A stretch of DNA of 64,000 nucleotides. It comes from Dactylonectria macrodidyma. Taxonomy: Eukaryota > Ascomycota > Sordariomycetes > Hypocreales > Nectriaceae. Within the stretch, counting starts at the first letter, position 1; each line of letters begins with the position of its first letter. Position numbers and translations under genes: made by a program. The notes beneath the pieces were generated by a model. It saw only the letters and a program-made list of their open reading frames with translations. It made no database searches and was not told the origin of the DNA. The stretch spans positions 1,178,001-1,242,000 of the forward strand of contig JAGMUV010000006.1 in NCBI GenBank assembly GCA_020744425.1, read 5' to 3'. Shown here one piece after another: positions 56,631 through 64,000 of the stretch.

Positions 56631-56894
56631 TTACTTGTACCCAACCATCTTGGCACACCGTTCGCAGTAGTAGAGGTTATGGGCGATGCGGACCATGCCC
56701 ATGGAGGTGATGTCGTCGGTGGAGGTGGCCTCGACGGAGCGGGCACATCGCATGCAGCGAAGCACCTCGACCGAGGCGATGGGGAGTTGTACTGAGTCCA
56801 TGCTGTGTCTGTAGCCGGCAGAAGAAGTGTCTGAGTCGGAGGCGGAAGATGAAGAGTCGTAGTGCGGACGGCTGGAGCTGCTGGAGGAGGGCAT
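56631..56894 (-). CDS. Small zinc-ribbon protein
   Basis: A single exon of 87 residues; I chose ATG 56894 over a GTG at 56927. The first half is a serine-rich, disordered segment (a run of serines, then S-S-S-A-S-D-S-D). The second half has two CxxC pairs, CMRC and CERC, about 30 residues apart, enclosing V-E-A-T-S-T-D-D and M-G-M-V-R-I-A-H-N-L-Y-Y, which is the layout of a four-cysteine zinc ribbon. The end K-M-V-G-Y-K is compact and the frame stops just after it. I know no characterised function; the pattern looks like a conserved short fungal protein. Gene-empty DNA lies on both sides, so context gives no hint. Confidence 0.7.
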   Translation of the reverse strand: MPSSSSSSRPHYDSSSSASDSDTSSAGYRHSMDSVQLPIASVEVLRCMRCARSVEATSTDDITSMGMVRIAHNLYYCERCAKMVGYK

Positions 56895-59800
56895 GGTGGA
56901 TGTATTATATCTTTTTTTCCTTCCCACTTTGCCAGGGGACGAGGGATGGGATGGTGCTTTTAGGTCCCGGGCCTTGCTTGCTTGGCTGACTAGACGTGGG
57001 CTTTTGTGAAAAAAGCAACCAGGGTGTGTGAGGAAGGGCGAGCGAGGCAGGCAGCACGGGTCTGCAGGTGGCTGAGGCTTAGTCCGTGTTGGTTGCAGGA
57101 GAACTGGGCTGAAGGTGAAAATGGTCCAGCGAGCAGATGGAAGATTGAAGGGGACGTGGGTTGGGGGTCTTTTGGGTCCTGGGTGGGCACGGCGTGTATT
57201 TTAGGGACGCCTTGTTGTCTTGTGCCAGGCAGGGGGGAGGGGGTGGTGTTTATAGCTTGTGGGCTGGGCTGGAGGTTTGGGAGTGTTTAGGAAAGTTGGT
57301 TGAAATAAAGAGACAGGTCAAGGGATGAGGGAAATGGAAAGGGGGGTGAAAGCCGCGATAGAAGAGGAGGGTCTATGATTGTTTTTGTGCTCGAACTGCG
57401 TCTGCGTCTGTCTCTCAAGCCAAGATGGACCACCGTCTCGAGAGTCTAACGGAAGGGAAGGGGGAGTGCGCGTCGTTGGCAGCAATACGGGCAAGAGATC
57501 GGCAGGCGGGTTCGTGTCTTAAAGCCAGGGCACGCCCGCCCAGCCTACCAGCCCAAAAGGCCCCAGCGGCTTGATGCCAATTGTGGCATGGGCCATGGCT
57601 TTTGCGCGGGTCGTATGCATGCACCTTGCACTTTGCAGGCTTGTGCACACAACTGGAGAGGACTTGGCGGAGAGGGCGGAGGCCAACGACAACGACGACG
57701 ACGACGGCCAAGACATGGGTGTGCGGCCAGCAAAATTATGAAGGGGGGGAGTGTGTCATCATGATGGACTAGCCAGCCCAGCCAGTCGAGAAGCTTGGCG
57801 GGCGTGTCCGATGCAACGTCAAGAGTCTACGACGTATCCTACGCCTACCCAAAGCGATCCCGTCTCTCCGTCTACTGTACCTCCTCCGTTCGCCCTCTCC
57901 GTTTCGAAAAGGGCTTGCGTAAGGTATGTATGCATCTATGCGAGTAGCGCCGAGGGTTGTGTTCCTACTGGCGACAGGTGAGCACACGCAGTCAGGTCTA
58001 GCGAGGGCGTTGACTGGTCACCAGGAGTCAATCACCAGTCACCAGGAGTGTTTGTAGTCAGCCATCAGCCTGGTCCGTCTCAGTCATATCACACTGGGAC
58101 AATTCATCCGGTCCCCAGGCGAGGCGACTGGTGACCGACCCTGCCTGCTTAGACTCCCTGTTAGGATGCATTCCGCCATTCTAACTTACTTGGAGGCGGC
58201 CGGCTGTTTCGGCGGCAGTGGTTTCGGGAACGGCACTCTATCGCAGACGAAGGGAAGAGGAATAATTCACGGCCGGACTTAAACTCGCGCATCACGTTGC
58301 CGCCGATTTTGCTGCAGGGTCTTCCGGAACGCTACGAATTATGCTCTTTGAAGAGGCCGAAGACGAAGCCGGGCTTCTTGGCATGAGCCCTGCGGCCAGC
58401 AACAAGCTTTCACATTTGGGCTCCCCCCGGCTGGGGTTCCCTCTCCGCCAAACGGGAATCTCCTTGCCGTACCTTGACCTGGCGTGGACAAAGGGCCAAT
58501 TCATTCCGTGTCTCAGACTCGGGGCACGTCAGCTTTTGCCTCCTTGTGGCTTGAGCCTTGAGCCTTGGTGTTGCGTTGTCCCTTTGTTGGCAAGCTGAGT
58601 CGACGACGGCGGATCCGAGGCGCCCTGGGGGGATCGAGCTACGTGGAGAGGGTTGAAATTGGAATCAAAGGCTCGGACTGGTCAACAAAGAGCAGCACAG
58701 CGAGCGGCGCAGGGATGGCGGACATGTCGGCCCTCTGCGAATGGACGTTTTGGGCTTGGCATTAGACGCGCCGAACCATGTCCGTCTGTCAAAGACCTTT
58801 GTCGGCAAGTCGGCGAGGCGACGGCCGCGCCGCCTGCGCAACGACGCCGATGATCTGAGCCGTCCAGCCCGAGCAAACAGTGTCACCTGCCTGCAGCCAT
58901 AGGTCAAACCAACGTCTGTCTGCCGTCCTATCCAGTACACAGATTGGCGGGATCGTATGTCAGCCGGCTGTGATGGAGGCATGTTGGAAGCCTGTGCATG
59001 TTTCACGCCAAACTATGGCCAACGACAACGTCCAAAAAGGCTGTCGCGGCTTCATGTCTCGCAATTTGTGACTGACAGTCGGTCAAACTCGAGGCTGTGC
59101 GAGACCCGCGAATAGAGACCCCAGCAGTCCGTCTAAGCCAGCATGCCCATGCCCCCCCCCCCCCAAGGCCCCAACCTTCTTCTCTCCGGGTCTGGTGGCC
59201 CTGCACTCCAGAAAAATAGCAACGCGGCCTACAGGGGCTTTGAATGCAGTCTTTAGGTGCTAAACAGGCACCGCCCAAGCCTGAAAGCCTCAAAGGTCAC
59301 TGTTGTCACAGGGATCCCCAGCAGGCTGCTTCCCTGCTGGCCAAATGCGCAGGACGTGGGCCCAACGGGGCCTGACGAGGCTCTGGAGTGCGGATGCTGC
59401 CCGGCCTCTCGGGACGGACCCTTCAATGCAACGCCGGTCCACGGACTTTTCGGTGTCGAGAAGACCCTTCGTTGATCGGGCCTGGACGGCTGGACCCCTT
59501 TCTCATCGGGCGTTGACAACGAACCAGCATAGACCTTGTCTAATGGATCTTGTTTATTGTTGATGAGCGCCTGAACCGTTAAAGCACCTATCACCGACTG
59601 CCTACGACGACACGCAGGTCCACTGAAGACGGCGATTGAAAGAGGCTTTGAATGTAACTAACATGAACCAATCGGGTGACACGGTATCACGCATAATGCT
59701 CATGACAAAAGCCAATGGCTCCTTGACATTGAAAATGCTGCTAGGTGGTCTATGCCCAATGGCTATGCAAAATCCGAGCCACAGGTGGACTCGAGTTTGT

Positions 59801-62800
59801 TGGGTAATGGATTGACTTCATTTACCTCAAGTTTGGGGCGCTCGGACGGGGATTTCATGTGGAGAGATGGAAACGAGCGAGAGCGAGAATTTAGCATCCA
59901 AAGCTTGATAACGACACGGCCGTGATCTGTTGTCACCTTCAACTGATGACTCACCTCGGACCCTGCTGACCTGACAGCGGACGCAGCGGGCAGTGACACA
60001 CCAGGAAATCGGAGTGCCGCGGTTGTTGCATCTTTAAGGACCAGCGGAAAGCATGTGTATGCACTAAGCGGGGCTTAAAAACGGAGCTGTTGGAACAATC
60101 ACCGCAAACGGCGAGCGATGCGAGGTGGACGTGTGGGACAGCTGGAAAGGCTTGAAGGGCAAGACGGATGACGGAACGAAACCCCCCGCCTCCGCCCTAG
60201 GGTGGCGTCCTGTGATTGGACCATTAAACTGCTGCCTCTCGTAGCTCCACGCCGCTGGTTTGCTGGCTGTTCACTGCGCCTGCCACCTAAAAAGCTCCCC
60301 CCAGCAGCCCAGGCAGCCCATCACTGACTGTCCAGGCCCCTTGTTTCGGTTCGGCGTGTTTGAGGTTCGAATCCATGGCCCAAAAGCAGCCTAGCTCCAT
60401 CGGCGACTCCTTGATGACCCTACCAATTTCCGATTCCAGTTCAGTCCCCCGGAATAGCAGCTCGCTTCCCCTGTGGCAAAAGCGTTGCATGGTGGGTGAC
60501 ATGGTGACAACAGCCCGCAAAAGGCCACTGTGATTTTGGGTCGACGCACGTTTTTGGCTCAAACCGTCGTGCACACCCCTCGGTTTGTTACTGTGGGTGC
60601 TCGTTGGTGCGACGGACCGCGTCCATTTATCTTCAAACGTGTTGCGCTGTCAGAGACGGTTCTTGGCGATAGTTTCGGACACGATGTTCCTATTTTGGTT
60701 CATGTTGGCATGTGCTCAACTCAGCCATCTCTTACTTGCATGTGCAGCGTCCTGAACGAAATGATGACACCCTGGTGATTTGGACACATCTGGCTATTCC
60801 ATGGAATTTTGGTGGAATGGGCAGATGTCACCCTACTACTACCCCCGGCCATGAACTCCCGGGGTGTTTTTGCTGCAGATTGCAGGTTTTTGGTCCCGAT
60901 GTTGACGTCTACGATTTTCCCTTACCGGGTGCTCTGTCCCACGTTTGGGGGTCGGCGCTGGTATCTACAAGATCTCGATGCAGGTCGCATCAGTGATGAA
61001 AGAAAAGGGAGGAACATCCACCTGGCATCATAAAACGTCATTCTCTCCTTTCCATTGCCAAGAATCAGTGATGCCCAGACTTGACTGATGACTGGTTGAC
61101 TGGCTGTCTTGCAACGGCTTGCCAGCAACCTCAATGTTTCAAGACGCGGCTATCCAGATTGCCCATCCGTCTCATATTCGCTGTCATCAGATGAGATCTT
61201 CGTCATCCTCGTCCGCTCATCGCTGCGAAGCCGTCGCGATTGTCGATCTTGGCCCAAAGCCCATGATGCAATCCCCGTCGTCCCTCACCCTCAACCCACC
61301 AAACTCACCCCCCGCCCAACCGAAAGGATCGTCTTATCTCTCCCTGGTTCCAACCGAGCGCGCATCACCTCCCTTCTGGGAATTTAAGGTCGACGTCCCT
61401 GATCCTCTGATAGACGCATCCCACGTGCCCGTCCGTCCCCCAACGTGGGCTGCGTCAACCATGAATATGCGATCGTCCGTTTTCTCCAGAGTGATCGTCG
61501 ATGAGGATTCTTGGCCATCGGCTGGGCTGGCACGCAGGCGCCATCGAAACTCTTGGGACGCGTAACTCCGTTACAGAAGAATCAAAGAGCCATTGGCCCC
61601 GACGTGCGGCCGTGAACGGTGGGGTTTCCAAGGATTTAGATTGACAGATGTGACAATCGGTCTTGTTTGAAGTTTGTCTCGTCCGAAATCGAGTTGTCAA
61701 CTATCAACTGGTATGTTTCGCTAAAACTGGCCCATCTCGATTGCCCCTCGATCCTCGATGGTTTGCGTCACATAAACCGTTTTAAACGTGGCAATGTGAC
61801 TTGGCGTCCTGTGATCCAGCTCGTCCAGCCCTACTAGCGCTGGGCTTCGCAATCACACGCACCATTCTCCTTCTCCATCGACACTAATTAACCCGTCTCT
61901 GCCGTCCGAGATACTGCTTTGATGCATCAGGATCCATTGTCGCGTCCCGACCACCAGCCCATGGGTCGAAACTCTCATCCAGACCAGACCGAACCGAAGC
62001 ACACGTGTAATTAATTTGTTTGAAGGCTTCGATCGAGATTGACGCCACCGCCAAATAGATCCACCTGCCAGAGTCTCGATTGCTGGTCACCGCCAGGCAC
62101 ATCTGCAGAATGCTGGTCGCCTTGCCGCCGCCCTGTTGTTGGGGCTCTGCGCGGTGTGAGTCTTTGACAACAAATTTGCCCCCCTCCCCTGGCCAGGCCG
62201 CATTCACAAGGCCGCATTCTTCTTTCCATCTCCACGAAGCCAGCAATCCAGTTCCAGGTTCCACCGAAGCCGAGGCCGGGCGAGAGCCGCCTCACCGCCG
62301 GAGCCCCTCTGTTGGGCTGTGAATTTTGCTGATTTTTTCATGATATTGAATGCCCAGCCTAGCAAGGCCTTGGCTCGAGGCCCCGTGCCACCCCCGACGG
62401 ATGTGACGGAGCCCCCAGGTCTGCTATGCACGCACTTATTGTTGTCAGACTCAGACGGCCAAGCGGCCTTTGCAGTTCGCGTGAAGTACAGGGTTTTTTC
62501 TCGCTCGCTCGCCGACCCGACAACTCCGGCTTAGAACAAGCAAAAGGTCGTTTTCCCAGCCATCAAGGTCCCAAGGCCCAGACCTCAAGCGGCCGCTTCT
62601 TGGCAGGGACTTGCAACATCTTCGGCCCAGCAACTCTTCTAGCCAATGGCTGCTGCGACAGGAATTGGGGAGCATCAGCGCAACGCACCGCGGCCGTGGC
62701 GCCGCCTCAACGCTCGATCACCACCCGCGCGACCCTGAAATCCCGTGCCTTATTAATGCTGGACAAAGCCATGCTTAGGCCCAGAACACTGATCGTGGTT

Positions 62801-64000
62801 GAGGGCGGACCAACTGCAAAGGGAAATGCGTGCCTTGTTGGCGCTTTTACAAATTCGCCTGCAAACTGCGGCCAAGGCTGACCATGCCTTGATTGCATGC
62901 TGACAAACAGGAGCTCTGCTGCAATGTCACGGCTGCTGGGCCGCTTCAGGAATAATCGTATCGGTCCCTCCAGCGCTCTGGAATTAGCTCACATCGGACG
63001 AGAGCTGAATCTCGTCCTCTGGCCCCGCCTGGCGAGCTAGAACGATTCGTGACCCGCAGCACGGCCGTCTGGAAGATGCTTGACATTGATTGCGACCCTG
63101 GGCGAAACCATCGCACGGATTCTTTCTGCCAAAATAGCCAAGGACATGCAATTTGGACGGCAGAATCCGATTGTATCTGAATTACGACCCCTATCTGGGG
63201 TCTAACGCAGTCAGGACCCCGCTTCGTTTCCTGCGTCTGGTGTGGTTACACTTCATAGCTAGTGACAGCTAAATGAGGTCTCCAGCTGCTTGGTCAGAGC
63301 GGATGTTGGCGGTGATGGGCATTATTCCAGCCTCCAAGGCTCCAACCAAGGAGATTTCCGGACTCCACACGTTCGGTGTCAGAATCGCTCTCTACAAGGG
63401 CGTAGAAGCTCAGAAGGGTCCATTGCTTCTAGAAGGGTTTCATCTTCATGGAAAGGAAGGAGACTCGGGAACCATGTTGAGATCACTCCCCCGGTCGCAA
63501 TCTGGAGGCCCGACGCGTAACATTAGGCTCTTGACGCAAGATCCAACTCAATGTCAAACAGACTCGGAGGTCTCACCTAGACCCCGAATCGGACATATCA
63601 GTGCTTGAAGAACTATTGAGACTGGCCAATGCGCATAACTTTGTTGGCTATCCTACACATGTACGGACTAATATTGAACAGTGGTTTTGACTCCAGATCG
63701 ATCTAAACGGAACAAGCATGTGGCACCGTCGTAAGAGCCTCGGAATCTGCCTTCATATCACGCAAAGTTGCTTGCTTGTCTCATTGTAGGCTAGAGAAGC
63801 GCAAAAGCCGTGGCTTTGACGACATGCGCGTTGCGAGTTTGGCTCTAAGAGCCATGCAACGTAACATGAACAACAAACTCACTAAACGACGAATAGGGAA
63901 ACGTCCGTCTCAAGCTGCATGGCCCTAGAAGAACCTTCAACCTTCTGCGCATATTGATCTGTAGGGACCTGCAAGCGTCGGGTAATTCTCAGCTTGGGCT
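56895..64000. other. Long gene-empty stretch to the window end
   Basis: About 7 kb in which no frame has a family motif, a coherent splice pattern or a convincing start. The first 0.5 kb is the promoter of the zinc-ribbon gene, C/T-rich on the minus strand. CACCAGGAGT and GTCACCAG repeats lie at 58010-58070, a 13-base C run at 59152-59164. Composition is mixed, not AT-rich, so it does not look like RIP-damaged transposon DNA. Overlapping frames such as 61119-61565 and 62426-62881 are unsupported. Confidence 0.5.

Noticed and set aside
60301..60385. GGTTCGAATCC, a T-loop-like motif, at about 60364
   Set aside because: No acceptor stem or D-arm pairs with it in the preceding 75-90 nt.
61119..61565. 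148-codon plus-strand frame in the right-hand gene-empty region
   Set aside because: Low complexity, no motif and no splice or promoter support.
1..64000. Secondary-metabolite cluster, transposase, CRISPR array or ribosomal RNA genes
   Set aside because: No polyketide, peptide-synthetase, terpene, transposase or reverse-transcriptase motifs were seen, and no spaced direct repeats or recognisable rRNA sequence.

Overview
The window looks like a chromosomal segment of a filamentous ascomycete (Pezizomycotina, most likely Sordariomycetes). Short introns (about 45 to 130 nt) carry CTAAC or CTGAC branch sites, exons are GC-rich, leaders are pyrimidine-rich, and two genes encode Clr5-domain proteins, a family typical of these fungi. 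I see no prokaryotic feature, no CRISPR array, no secure tRNA or rRNA gene and no intact transposon.

Layout. 0-4 kb: the 3' part of a TPR protein gene (+), converging on a DCR2-like membrane-anchored phosphoesterase (-). 4-7.7 kb: an AT-rich, repeat-scarred island. 7.7-8.6 kb: a THO1/CIP29-like SAP-domain RNA-binding protein (+). 8.6-14.5 kb: gene-empty but not AT-rich. 15.2-19.7 kb: a 1,499-residue protein with a very long disordered N-terminus and a C-terminal methyltransferase domain (+), converging on a mitochondrial-type tRNA m1A58 methyltransferase (-, 20.6-21.9 kb). 22.9-25.6 kb: Clr5-domain protein 1 (-). 30.3-32.5 kb: a protein kinase with a long disordered N-terminus (-). 33-39.6 kb: mostly non-coding, with gene-like debris near 37-38 kb. 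39.6-41.5 kb: Clr5-domain protein 2 (-). 44.3-47.4 kb: a protein combining ankyrin-like repeats, one membrane segment and two zinc fingers (-). 49.1-50.8 kb: the DNA primase large subunit PRI2 (+). 56.6-56.9 kb: a small zinc-ribbon protein (-). The remaining right third, 50.8-64 kb, has no convincing gene.

The genes do not form a pathway or a biosynthetic cluster. They are housekeeping functions (DNA replication, tRNA modification, mRNP export, signalling phosphatase and kinase) mixed with lineage-specific regulators (two Clr5 proteins and the ankyrin/zinc-finger protein). Eight spliced models were rebuilt by hand from splice sites, and all eight keep a single frame to the stop. The most noteworthy items are the ankyrin-membrane-zinc-finger architecture, a GC-AG intron in PRI2 that conserved protein sequence requires, a stop-free 81-nt intron in the THO1 homologue, and the long gene-empty stretches at 8.6-14.5 and 57-64 kb.
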